Source: a virus
Virus record (IMG/VR): IMGVR_UViG_3300008050_000177
Coordinates: 1 to 31,527 of that record
DNA: 31,527 nt
Strand: one strand, 5' to 3'
Part shown: positions 6,479 to 13,356 of the stretch, piece by piece
How positions within the stretch are numbered: the stretch's first letter is position 1
How the letters are laid out: every line of letters begins with the position of its first letter
Translations under genes and position numbers: made by a program
The notes under the pieces: model-generated
The model's database searches: none
The model's input: the letters and a program-made list of their open reading frames with translations, nothing else
Told to the model about the DNA's origin: nothing

Positions 6479-6709
6479 TTGCAACTATTGTTGCAATCCG
6501 GCACCATCGGAATAAATCAACCGGGGTTTATTATGGACCAACTCGCTATTGTGTCTGCTCAAATGCAAACAAACCGCGTTTTGCTTGCTTCTGTCCTGTC
6601 CAATCTTACAAATGTCAATGTTGATAGTGTATTAGATAATGCAAACGACATGGACGTTGATAACCTTCTGACATTATACGAATCGGCCCCGAAATTTACA
6701 AAGGGCTGA
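6479..6709 (+). CDS. plus-strand hypothetical protein, start uncertain
   Basis: An open frame on the plus strand runs from 6404 to 6709. The only usual start codons are TTG at 6479 (76 aa) and ATG at 6533 (58 aa). The translation upstream of 6479 (GISQNERIEQLQ) still looks like real protein, so the true start may be non-standard or hidden by a frame change near the ATG at 6447. The product is rich in Leu, Asn, Gln and Asp, probably helical, with no known domain. It converges on the gene at 6696-7382 and overlaps its 3' end by 14 bases. It is one of only two plus-strand genes I can support. Confidence 0.42.
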   Translation: MQLLLQSGTIGINQPGFIMDQLAIVSAQMQTNRVLLASVLSNLTNVNVDSVLDNANDMDVDNLLTLYESAPKFTKG

Positions 6710-7382
6710 TTTTCAACTTTGGTTTCTTGAATCGTATTACTTGGCCTGCTCTAATGGTTCCGAAATGTCCACTCCCGGCCATATATCCAATGCTAAAATA
6801 TGTACCCGATTTGAATTTTAAGCCAAGATCAACGCCGGCAAATATTGCGTTTGGTTGATTGGTGTAACTCATCCCGGCCCCTGCCTGAAAACTTGCGATC
6901 AATTGGAACCGGTCCGGCTTGTAAATATTCGTGACCTCTTTAACTGGCTGCAATAGCTTGTACTCGAAATGACGGGCCTCAATTCTATTCCTAAAAATCG
7001 TGTCCAATATAATGGCCTGTAATGCATTATCTCGAATTGTGTCTATGTAGGTAACGGCTTGTGTTAGATAGTGGCTAATTATGCCCTCTGTGTCAATGTC
7101 GGCTGCCAACATGTATATTGGAACCTCTGCACCTTCAATGGTAATTGTGTCCCGGACCTTTGCACCCGGCAACCAACGCGTTATTGTTTCACCCTCAATA
7201 AATATTGTGTCCGCTTCCGGTACCTCGGATAATACAACGCGTTTAATGCTGTCATAAATCAACTTAACATCAACCCGGGTTGGGGCGGTTCTGTTCCCAT
7301 TACACCCCGGCCGGGCCAACGTAAGGAACACAACGCCGGCAATTAATGCCAAAATCATTATGTCCCTAAATCCTAACTTCAT
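6696..7382 (-). CDS. membrane-anchored lysis-module protein, possible spanin
   Basis: ATG at 7382 is chosen because it overlaps the endolysin stop as ATGA; a start eight codons earlier is possible but less likely. Residues 4-25 (DIMILALIAGVVFLTLARPG) form an N-terminal membrane helix. Next comes a region with repeated RDTI and DTI motifs (VRDTITIEG), as in Bacteroidota phage proteins of the DUF6808 kind, then a glycine- and aromatic-rich C-terminal part likely to be beta-strands. A single anchor with a long periplasmic part directly after the endolysin is what an inner-membrane spanin would look like. That function is inferred. It is the last gene of the late transcript and meets the plus-strand gene tail to tail. 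Confidence 0.72.
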   Translation of the reverse strand: MKLGFRDIMILALIAGVVFLTLARPGCNGNRTAPTRVDVKLIYDSIKRVVLSEVPEADTIFIEGETITRWLPGAKVRDTITIEGAEVPIYMLAADIDTEGIISHYLTQAVTYIDTIRDNALQAIILDTIFRNRIEARHFEYKLLQPVKEVTNIYKPDRFQLIASFQAGAGMSYTNQPNAIFAGVDLGLKFKSGTYFSIGYMAGSGHFGTIRAGQVIRFKKPKLKISPL

Positions 7383-7939
7383 AATGCAACCCTCCTTGCA
7401 ATCCAACCATTAAAAAACCTTTCGTTTTTTTGGTTGGCCTCTGTTATTTCAACGTATCGTTGCCCCTGTAAAACATTAAGAGTAACGAATAATGCCTTTT
7501 TGTTTTTGCACTTCATGGCCGCGCCGGCTGTTGCGTTGCCAATTTTACCATCAACAACAACGTCTGCAAAATCTTTACCGTTTCTGTTTAGTAGATTCAA
7601 CGCCCGTTGTAAGAATTGCCCGGCCCTTTTTTTGCCTTGGTTTATTGCTGTGTCGAACAATTCAAGGCGTATTTCATGCGGTAACTGGTCACACTTTAAT
7701 TGGTCCCAATATTGCACCCGATAAAAATCGGCAACTTCCTGTTGAAGCACTTTATCTTTTTCCAACTCATCCCTGAATGCTGAACTATTGGACCACATAT
7801 CAACCAATACCCAACCTCCCCATTTTGGCCAATGTTTCCGGGCAATGCCTTTGTACGTTTCGCCTCCGCTATCCTTTGGGTCGTTTACGTAGCCCCCTTC
7901 ATTTGCTAAAATCTCAATATATGCCTCGTCAAATGTCAT
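7379..7939 (-). CDS. endolysin, glycoside hydrolase family 108 type
   Basis: This 186-residue lysozyme-like peptidoglycan hydrolase has the GH108 signature at its N-terminus: NEGGYVNDPKDSGGETYKGI, with the catalytic Glu14 followed by GGYVND and later G-G-E-T-x-x-G. The C-terminal part (VDGKIGNATAGAA...) resembles the peptidoglycan-binding domain usually paired with it. There is no signal peptide, so export would need a holin; small membrane proteins are encoded just upstream. It overlaps the 45-aa gene by 11 bases and the spanin-like gene by four. Confidence 0.92.
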   Translation of the reverse strand: MTFDEAYIEILANEGGYVNDPKDSGGETYKGIARKHWPKWGGWVLVDMWSNSSAFRDELEKDKVLQQEVADFYRVQYWDQLKCDQLPHEIRLELFDTAINQGKKRAGQFLQRALNLLNRNGKDFADVVVDGKIGNATAGAAMKCKNKKALFVTLNVLQGQRYVEITEANQKNERFFNGWIARRVAL

Positions 7940-8066
7940 TTTTTGCCTCGTTATATCCTTTAGCTTTTGCGCCCTCTAATAACTCATCAAATACAACCTT
8001 TGCACCTGTCCCGGAACCTCCCAAAATAAACGCAATGATAGGCCAATACTTTTTGAGCCAATCCAT
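7929..8066 (-). CDS. small membrane protein, 45 aa, possible holin component
   Basis: ATG at 8066 opens a 45-codon frame ending inside the endolysin start. The product begins DWLKKYWPIIAFILGGSGTG, giving one short hydrophobic segment (residues 8-22), and ends with a charged helix. Length and position, seven bases after the stop of the 72-aa gene and overlapping the endolysin, fit a holin or holin-partner gene. No family is recognised. Tight packing and lack of any other content in this interval support its being real. Confidence 0.55.
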   Translation of the reverse strand: MDWLKKYWPIIAFILGGSGTGAKVVFDELLEGAKAKGYNEAKNDI

Positions 8067-8072
8067 GCTGTT

Positions 8073-8291
8073 TTATAGCTTCATTTTAAACCAAGTAACC
8101 AACGCGCCAACGGCCAATTGTAACCCGGCCAAAATGCCAACGGCCTTTTGTTTAAATTGCTTGTCTTTTTCAATGTACCGGGCGTTGCAGTCAACCTTGT
8201 GAACCAATCCTTTTTGATTCATTTCTTTGTTGCCTATCAATGCGCTCTTGATCTCTGCTACATCCTTTTTCAATTGCTCCATTTGCTCCAT
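8073..8291 (-). CDS. holin-like / XhlA-like membrane protein, 72 aa
   Basis: ATG at 8291 is preferred over the TTG at 8306. The N-terminal half is a charged helix (MEQLKKDVAEIKSAL). The C-terminal half ends in one membrane span (AVGILAGLQLAVGALVTWF) with a short basic tail. This layout is that of haemolysin XhlA-type phage proteins, which associate with holins. It is followed immediately by another small membrane protein and the endolysin, so a role in lysis is likely though not proven. Confidence 0.7.
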   Translation of the reverse strand: MEQMEQLKKDVAEIKSALIGNKEMNQKGLVHKVDCNARYIEKDKQFKQKAVGILAGLQLAVGALVTWFKMKL

Positions 8292-8321
8292 TGTTAACAG
8301 TTCCAAAGATTAACAGACGGT

Positions 8322-8387
8322 TTAAACTAATGTTTCTCTATTGCTCGGCAAACTGGTTGTTGTTGTTCCTGCGTTTGTTAATGCCAT
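8322..8387 (-). CDS. possible micro-ORF, 21 aa
   Basis: ATG at 8387 opens a 21-codon frame ending in TAA. Its first five residues (MALTN) and the DNA around its start copy the start of the structural gene at 8842-9159. It fills an otherwise empty gap of about 100 bases between the 2-TM protein gene and the XhlA-like gene. It may be a remnant of a duplication rather than a gene. Confidence 0.25.
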   Translation of the reverse strand: MALTNAGTTTTSLPSNRETLV

Positions 8388-8399
8388 AATTTCTATTTT

Positions 8400-8735
8400 T
8401 TAGGGTTTAGTTTCTTCTTTTTGTTTGCTTAATGCTTCGACAAATCCGCGAATTTCGGCGGTGTTCTTAAACTGTTTTGGTGCAAATGTTGCTGTTAATG
8501 TCAACACGTAGAACGCCAATATAAAAACCAACGTATTGAGGCTTACACTTTCGGCCTCAAATACATTGATAAAGATCAATTTGGTAAATAGAAAAAGGAA
8601 ACCTACCATGCAAAGTTGAAACAGCCGGGTGCTACTATTTTTGATTTTCCCGGTCTTACTGTCCCACTCCTGAAAAAAACCAATATCCGCTTTGGGCGGT
8701 AAAATCCTGTCTATAATGTCACGTAATAAACCCAT
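8400..8735 (-). CDS. membrane protein with two transmembrane helices, holin candidate
   Basis: ATG at 8735 gives a protein of 111 residues and overlaps the stop of the 36-aa gene as TAATG. A longer frame starting at 8894 would overlap the structural gene by 53 bases and is less likely. There are two hydrophobic helices (LFQLCMVGFLFLFTKLIF and LVFILAFYVLTLTATF) separated by a short loop. Both termini are charged, with a lysine/glutamate-rich C-terminus. Two spans, small size and the neighbouring endolysin make it the best holin candidate in the window. No sequence family is recognised. Confidence 0.65.
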   Translation of the reverse strand: MGLLRDIIDRILPPKADIGFFQEWDSKTGKIKNSSTRLFQLCMVGFLFLFTKLIFINVFEAESVSLNTLVFILAFYVLTLTATFAPKQFKNTAEIRGFVEALSKQKEETKP

Positions 8736-8845
8736 TATCTCAACGACATTGTGTTGCCTTGGTCCCGGTAACGTATATGTCCATCTTGTGCAAATACCGT
8801 TTGAACGGTCAAAAATGCAATTGCTATAAATAGTATCTTTTTCAT
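8735..8845 (-). CDS. secreted micro-protein, 36 aa, with signal peptide
   Basis: ATG at 8845 overlaps the stop of the upstream structural gene (ATGA), and the TAA overlaps the next ATG (TAATG), so the frame exactly bridges two real genes. The product starts MKKILFIAIAFLTVQTVFAQ: two lysines, a hydrophobic core and an A-x-A-like cleavage site. That leaves a mature peptide of about 17 residues rich in charged residues. There is no lipobox cysteine. The function is unknown; a small periplasmic lysis or envelope factor is a guess from the context. Confidence 0.62.
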   Translation of the reverse strand: MKKILFIAIAFLTVQTVFAQDGHIRYRDQGNTMSLR

Positions 8846-9159
8846 CCTGCAAGCAAAATATTGACCTCAACGTTGGATTTTCCAACGCTTGCATTTATAA
8901 TGATCTTGTTGTTTTCGTCTGTCGAATCTCTCCGCCAACTAACCCCGAACTCCTCGCCGTTGCTGTCCAATACCTGTACAATACGCGCTTTTTCCGCTGC
9001 ACTATGCGTAATTGTATAGTCTGTATCTTTAACCAAAGTGATGGTTTCGGTGTAAACCATTGGAAAGGCATCTATTAAAGTAGAAAATTGCACCTCCGTT
9101 GGGACATCGCCCGTATTGAAAAACGCCTTTAATGCTGCTCTTGTGTTTGTTAATGCCAT
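8842..9159 (-). CDS. small structural protein, 105 aa
   Basis: The start (residues 1-33, with FFNTGDVPTEVQFSTLIDAF) matches a short helix-turn segment often seen at the N-terminus of Bacteroidota phage tail or fibre-associated proteins. The remainder is beta-rich. It is likely a virion or appendage component because it follows the portal and connector genes and precedes lysis. The exact role is unknown. It ends in an ATGA overlap with the secreted micro-protein. Confidence 0.62.
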   Translation of the reverse strand: MALTNTRAALKAFFNTGDVPTEVQFSTLIDAFPMVYTETITLVKDTDYTITHSAAEKARIVQVLDSNGEEFGVSWRRDSTDENNKIIINASVGKSNVEVNILLAG

Positions 9160-9161
9160 TT

Positions 9162-9815
9162 TTATCTGTTCAATGGGTCTATATACCGGGTTGTCCCTCC
9201 TATTTGTCTGATTCTAAAAGTACTCCGTTTTTTGTTGCTATTAATACTATCATAGGTTGTGCCGTCCAACGTGTTACTATTGTCATAATCTAAGTATTTC
9301 AACATTACACGTTTTAATTTGTCGGCCTCTGCTTTCCAATAGCCCAAATATGCCTGTAATTTGGTGCCATCCAATGCCGCTGCCGTTTCATTGCTGATTT
9401 CTTGCAACCCTTGGTGCGATACATTAACGCTTGCATTCACTGCATACGCGCAATAAACTACATGGGCCAAATATGGCTGTACGTAATGAAATAAGAATGT
9501 ACCAAGTTCCAATTCCGACCAATTTGTTGTGTTGGCCGTTGTCGGCTCCTCATTGCTGTTTGTTGTCAATGATTCCCAACCCCTAACAATACCGTCCTCA
9601 ACATGAAATACTTTATTTGTTGCAACGTAATCATTAGTTGCACTCCATGCTGTAACTTCCTCCTCAAATAACTCTTGCAATGCTGCATACAATGCGGCCG
9701 GCAATATCGCCCTCAATTGCCGTAATGCTTTTGGGATGTATGGGTTAACCTTCACCTCTGCAACATTGGTGTTAATTGGGACCTCTGAGCCTATTATGTA
9801 ATTTCTTGTTATCAT
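9162..9815 (-). CDS. putative head-tail connector protein (DUF6712-like), 217 aa
   Basis: The protein begins MITRNYIIGSEVP and is mainly helical. It contains ILPAALYAALQELFEEEV and a LHYVQP-like segment (LFHYVQPYLAHVVYCAYA) in the middle, and ends with a basic region. It resembles Bacteroidota phage proteins of the DUF6712 type that lie directly after the portal and are thought to act as adaptor or neck proteins. Its ATG overlaps the portal stop (ATGA), consistent with a shared role at the portal vertex. Assignment rests on general pattern and synteny. Confidence 0.6.
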   Translation of the reverse strand: MITRNYIIGSEVPINTNVAEVKVNPYIPKALRQLRAILPAALYAALQELFEEEVTAWSATNDYVATNKVFHVEDGIVRGWESLTTNSNEEPTTANTTNWSELELGTFLFHYVQPYLAHVVYCAYAVNASVNVSHQGLQEISNETAAALDGTKLQAYLGYWKAEADKLKRVMLKYLDYDNSNTLDGTTYDSINSNKKRSTFRIRQIGGTTRYIDPLNR

Positions 9816-10975
9816 GTCGGCTCCGTTGTTTCTGTTGTTTCCGGTTTTATCAACTCCAACTGTTCAATTGTCCAATCCAACGTAGGATAGACTCGGCTCA
9901 ATGCTCTTGTGATCATGCGTTGTTTCCTGCCAATTGTCCGCTGAAACATTTTTAACGTGTTTTCCATTTCCTGAACGTTGCCCAATTGGCCCGTCTTAGC
10001 AAATCCCGGCACCAATACTTCCGGCACCTCCATGGCCCGGCAAACCCTCCGGCCTATTCTATCCGCTGCCTCGGTTGTGCTGTTTAACACCTTCTCTTGG
10101 TTGAACGTTTCCAACTTCGGGGCCTCCTCTACGCTGTCAACATTTATATGCATTATCGGGGCTGCATCTTCACCGGTAAATGCCTCTAAATCTTTGTCAA
10201 AATAATCTTGCTCGGTTTTTCCAAATTCATCTTCCGTTTCATTGTCCAACGTTCCAACGGTTGTTAAAATAGCATCAGGCCGAAAACCTTTTTTAACGTT
10301 TCGCCAATCCATAAATCCAAGGGCCGCGTCTGCCTCTATTTCTTCCATCCCGGACCATGCTGTTGGAACCGGGTATTCCTTTTGGCCTGCCTTTTTATTG
10401 TAGCTGTAAATAATATCACCGGTTTGGAATCCATACTCCTCTATTTGTTCACCTATTCGCTTCAACCGGCTTTGGGGTGTTTCCGTTGGGTCGTACTCCT
10501 TATAGTAAACGCGCTCTTTTTTAACGTCTTTACCCTTCGCCAATCCCTCATTATAATAGTATTGGTCACCTGTTGTTTTTCGGACCAACTCAAACGGCAA
10601 ATTGTAAACGTATTTACGCACCCCTTCCGCGTTGAACTTCACAACCAAAACAAGGCCATCAAATACTCCAACAACATCTGACAACTCGGTAATTAGATCA
10701 TCCCCGGTTTGGTCCGGGTTGACAACCATCAATGCAACGTCTTGGTCCTTTATCCCGTTTCCCTCAATAAACTCTTGTTTCTTACCTCTGCATGCTGTTG
10801 CTGTAATACTGGCCTCAATACCTTTTAATAAAGTGTTGGGCAATGTATTTCCTTTGCCATAATCAAACCGCTTTTGGCTTTTATTTTCTGTAATGACTGC
10901 AACCCGGTTAAACGTAGGTTTTAACGCCTTTGTTGATCGGGTGCGGTGCTTTTGCTTTGTGGCCTTGCTTTCCAA
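9812..10975 (-). CDS. portal protein
   Basis: The 387-residue protein has the layout of Bacteroidota siphovirus portals: a basic N-terminus, then FDYGKGNTLPNTLLKGIEAS, the typical W/Y-G-x-x-N-x-L-P segment. A beta-rich wing domain with YNLPFELVRKT follows, then the long C-terminal helical part with GRRVCRAMEVPEVLVPGFAK and MENTLKMFQRTIGRKQ. The ring sits at the capsid vertex and takes DNA from the terminase. It lies unusually far from the terminase genes, downstream of capsid and tail genes. The connector gene follows with an ATGA overlap. Confidence 0.82.
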   Translation of the reverse strand: MESKATKQKHRTRSTKALKPTFNRVAVITENKSQKRFDYGKGNTLPNTLLKGIEASITATACRGKKQEFIEGNGIKDQDVALMVVNPDQTGDDLITELSDVVGVFDGLVLVVKFNAEGVRKYVYNLPFELVRKTTGDQYYYNEGLAKGKDVKKERVYYKEYDPTETPQSRLKRIGEQIEEYGFQTGDIIYSYNKKAGQKEYPVPTAWSGMEEIEADAALGFMDWRNVKKGFRPDAILTTVGTLDNETEDEFGKTEQDYFDKDLEAFTGEDAAPIMHINVDSVEEAPKLETFNQEKVLNSTTEAADRIGRRVCRAMEVPEVLVPGFAKTGQLGNVQEMENTLKMFQRTIGRKQRMITRALSRVYPTLDWTIEQLELIKPETTETTEPT

Positions 10976-10981
10976 TAGCTT

Positions 10982-11497
10982 TTACTTTTTGGCTTTGGGC
11001 TTTCGCTTCTTTGGTTCCGGTTTTGCAACCTCCTCCGGGGCCTCCTCTGCCTTTGGTTTGGCTTTTGCTTTTGGCTTGGCCGCTGCCGTTTCCTTTTTTA
11101 ACTCCTCTGCCCTCTCATTGGTAACGATCAACTCCATATTGTCCCAACTGCCAACGCCTAATATATAACGCGCCTGCTCATCTGTCAACGTTTCGGCTGT
11201 AATGCTCCAACGTTTCGACTTTACACTAACCGTTGCATCTGCATATTTTGGGTTGAAAGTGTATTTTTCGCTTGGTACCTCTGCCTTTTTCATTTCAAAG
11301 TTGTTTTGCTTAAACCTCGTTAACCGTATGTATGCTAATATTTGCTCATTTTGGCATGTATCGCACAATTTAACAAAAAAAACCGCTTCGTATAGATCAA
11401 CGAGGCGGCTTTTGTTTGTCCTTTTATCATTAAAGGCGAATTGTACCGCCTCTATAATGTCGCTCTCTAAGTTTTTATCAAACTTCGTACGCTTCAA
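10982..11497 (-). CDS. hypothetical structural-region protein with Lys/Ala/Pro-rich tail, 171 aa
   Basis: The frame begins at TTG (11497), the only possible start after an upstream in-frame TAG, and overlaps the preceding gene by 20 bases. Residues 1-120 look globular with a C-x-x-C pair (CDTCQ). The last 45 residues are low-complexity repeats of K-P-K-A and E-E, probably disordered and able to bind DNA or partners. It sits between the candidate tail-tube gene and the portal. No family was recognised; a head-completion or chaperone role is possible. Confidence 0.65.
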   Translation of the reverse strand: MKRTKFDKNLESDIIEAVQFAFNDKRTNKSRLVDLYEAVFFVKLCDTCQNEQILAYIRLTRFKQNNFEMKKAEVPSEKYTFNPKYADATVSVKSKRWSITAETLTDEQARYILGVGSWDNMELIVTNERAEELKKETAAAKPKAKAKPKAEEAPEEVAKPEPKKRKPKAKK

Positions 11498-12053
11498 TTG
11501 CTGTAATGTTGGCGGCTAATGCCGTCCCCTCATCAAATACAAGGTTGAAATTATCAAACTCTCCTGAGAATGTCATTTTCACGCTCGTATCATCATTAAG
11601 TAACGCCCCATCATTCTTTTCAACGGTACTCACCATCAACCCATAATTATCAAACTGGCTGTTGTCGCCTTTGTTGATTCCGTACACCTCAATCTGCCCA
11701 TGGTTACCCTCTGCAATAACAAAAACATCTTCTGCATCAATTAACTCCTCAACACCTCCGCGCTCCGCTGCACTTCTGCAATACAAAACCGCGTTGAAAT
11801 TCTGCACCCTCATTTTGGCGTTTTCACCTACCTCAACGGAATGATTGGCGCCATGTTTCAGGCGTTTGCCCTCATACACTTTTAACCCTTTTGTTGACGC
11901 AAATGTCAATGCTGTAACCTCTTGGTCTGAGCCAAATGTTACGCCGTCCAAGTCTGAAATTGAGCCAACCCAAAAACGTTTGTCAAATCCTCCCTTTTTC
12001 CGTGTTGCCTCGCAACTTGCTGAAAGGCCGGATAATGTATTGCTACAACTCAT
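11478..12053 (-). CDS. putative major tail tube protein, 191 aa
   Basis: The product is beta-rich, begins MSCSNTLSGLSASCEATRKK and contains the segment VFVIAEGNHGQIEVYGINKG followed by NYGLMVSTVEKNDG. This resembles tail-tube-like proteins of Bacteroidota phages, which start with two cysteines and a 'kGG-ik-x-V/F' stretch. It is the first gene after the major capsid protein and is separated from it by a hairpin, consistent with independent high expression. Tail tube is inferred from pattern and size; another virion protein is possible. Confidence 0.55.
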   Translation of the reverse strand: MSCSNTLSGLSASCEATRKKGGFDKRFWVGSISDLDGVTFGSDQEVTALTFASTKGLKVYEGKRLKHGANHSVEVGENAKMRVQNFNAVLYCRSAAERGGVEELIDAEDVFVIAEGNHGQIEVYGINKGDNSQFDNYGLMVSTVEKNDGALLNDDTSVKMTFSGEFDNFNLVFDEGTALAANITAIEAYEV

Positions 12054-12080
12054 TTGCTATTTTTTATAAGTAAGTAAAAG

Positions 12081-12100
12081 CAAAGGGCCTTGGCCCCTTG
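12081..12100 (-). terminator. hairpin after the major capsid gene, partial terminator
   Basis: CAAAGGGCC and GGCCCCTTG (plus 12081-12089 and 12092-12100) pair over nine positions with one mismatch. On the minus strand the hairpin follows the capsid stop (12121) and is trailed by GCTTTTACTT, a broken U tract. It is probably a leaky terminator or RNA-end stabiliser that raises capsid message over downstream genes. Confidence 0.45.
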
Positions 12101-12120
12101 CGTAAAATCTCAACCTGTTA

Positions 12121-13164
12121 TTACCCTCCGTAAAGTGTAATGTACTTCTGTCCAACTACCCAGCAAGCCATGCTCTGAACGTTTTTAATGTAACGCTGTC
12201 TTGCTCCGTTTGCCATTTGCCCAATTTCAAGGCTTGCAACATCACTCTGCAAATCCATCAACACTTTTAAATAAGATGGTATCGCCAAGATCATGAACCC
12301 AACCAAAGGGACAAAGTTTATTTTGTGCCCGTTGTAGCTGATAACCTCATTTTCACCGGACCCTTCAACCAAAAAGTTAACCTGTTGTGCTGCTCCAACT
12401 GCATTGTTGGCCGTTTTAATAAACTGACGGTGTGCCAATGGTGCGAATATCTCCGCCGGTTCTGCTCTGTGGTTGATCGTCTTTGTATCGCTTGCCAAAT
12501 ACATAATTGAATACTGGGCCGCAATGTTTGCCGCTGTAATGGTTGAAATGGATAGGCACTTTAGATAATCACCCAATCCTGCACCCGGCGTTGCTTTCGC
12601 GTTGGAATCGTTTTCCAATATGATTGCCGGTATTGAGCTAATTAGGTTTACTGGCATTGCTGCAACCAATGTTTGCGCTCCTGCCGAAATTGAACCCTGA
12701 CCGGCTCCCGGTGTTAATGCTGCAACCAAAACTTTGTGGGCTGTTGTATCACCGTCCCAAATCATGCTTTCCACAACTTCACCGATTGCCGGGGCAACCT
12801 GAATTAGTACCTTTTTGTCGAACTCATCCGAAACAACATCAAACGCGCCTGCATTCATTGAACGTTCAAAACGCGTTCCTTTTAATGCGTTGTCGTCCAT
12901 TGTGTCCTCAAATTGATAAGACACCAAGGAAACTGCCGTTCTGTTGGCGTTTAGATCAATATCACCTGTTGCCGAAACTGCCGTTGTTGTGGCTGCGCTT
13001 GCTGTAACAACTGCCTCTGATTCGTAAACGTCCGCGCCGCTTTTGTGTCCCTCTTGGACATCAATAAGACCGTCCCGAAGTGTGAACGATTCAGCATATA
13101 ACTCTTGCGTTATTTCCTGTAACTCTGTTTGGTTTTGGGTACCACCCGTAAAAGATATGGCCAT
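12121..13164 (-). CDS. major capsid protein
   Basis: This 347-residue protein follows the protease/scaffold gene, the usual place for the coat protein. The N-terminal arm (residues 1-60) is polar and probably extended. The middle contains FERSMNAGAFDVVSDEF and alternating Ala/Gly/Thr-rich strands. The C-terminal part (RYIKNVQSMACWVVGQKYITLYGG) has the hydrophobic strands expected at the end of an HK97-type fold. There is no clear protease cleavage site to the eye. The fold is inferred from position, size and composition. Confidence 0.8.
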   Translation of the reverse strand: MAISFTGGTQNQTELQEITQELYAESFTLRDGLIDVQEGHKSGADVYESEAVVTASAATTTAVSATGDIDLNANRTAVSLVSYQFEDTMDDNALKGTRFERSMNAGAFDVVSDEFDKKVLIQVAPAIGEVVESMIWDGDTTAHKVLVAALTPGAGQGSISAGAQTLVAAMPVNLISSIPAIILENDSNAKATPGAGLGDYLKCLSISTITAANIAAQYSIMYLASDTKTINHRAEPAEIFAPLAHRQFIKTANNAVGAAQQVNFLVEGSGENEVISYNGHKINFVPLVGFMILAIPSYLKVLMDLQSDVASLEIGQMANGARQRYIKNVQSMACWVVGQKYITLYGG

Positions 13165-13170
13165 TACTTT

Positions 13171-13356
13171 TTATTTTTTTGCTTTATATTGTTTCAATTC
13201 TGTTTTGATGTACTCAATTTGTTCTGTGGTGCATTTGCCCTTTAGATATTCTGCCGGGGTTTTGCCTTTCATGGCTGCCAACAAATCCTTATAGGTAACG
13301 CCCTTATCAAAAGGATTTACAAAGGCCGCTGATTTTGTCGCTTTTGCCTTTGCCAT
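13171..13356 (-). CDS. small hypothetical protein between protease and capsid, 61 aa
   Basis: The 61-residue product is lysine-rich at both ends with a compact helical middle (YKDLLAAMKGKTPAEYLKGK). Its ATG overlaps the protease/scaffold stop (TAATG), and the capsid gene starts seven bases after its stop. The position suggests a capsid decoration, accessory scaffold or assembly factor. No family recognised. Confidence 0.68.
   Translation of the reverse strand: MAKAKATKSAAFVNPFDKGVTYKDLLAAMKGKTPAEYLKGKCTTEQIEYIKTELKQYKAKK

Noticed and set aside
7777-8202. Plus-strand frame of 141 codons opposite the lysis genes
   Set aside because: It covers the antisense of the endolysin and two small membrane genes, with no family or start signal.
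8735-8894. Long N-terminal extension of the two-span membrane protein
   Set aside because: It overlaps the upstream structural gene by 53 bases and masks a better coupled frame with a signal peptide.
12054-12120. Promoter in the gap after the capsid gene
   Set aside because: No TAnnTTTG box at a useful position was found; only a hairpin is visible.
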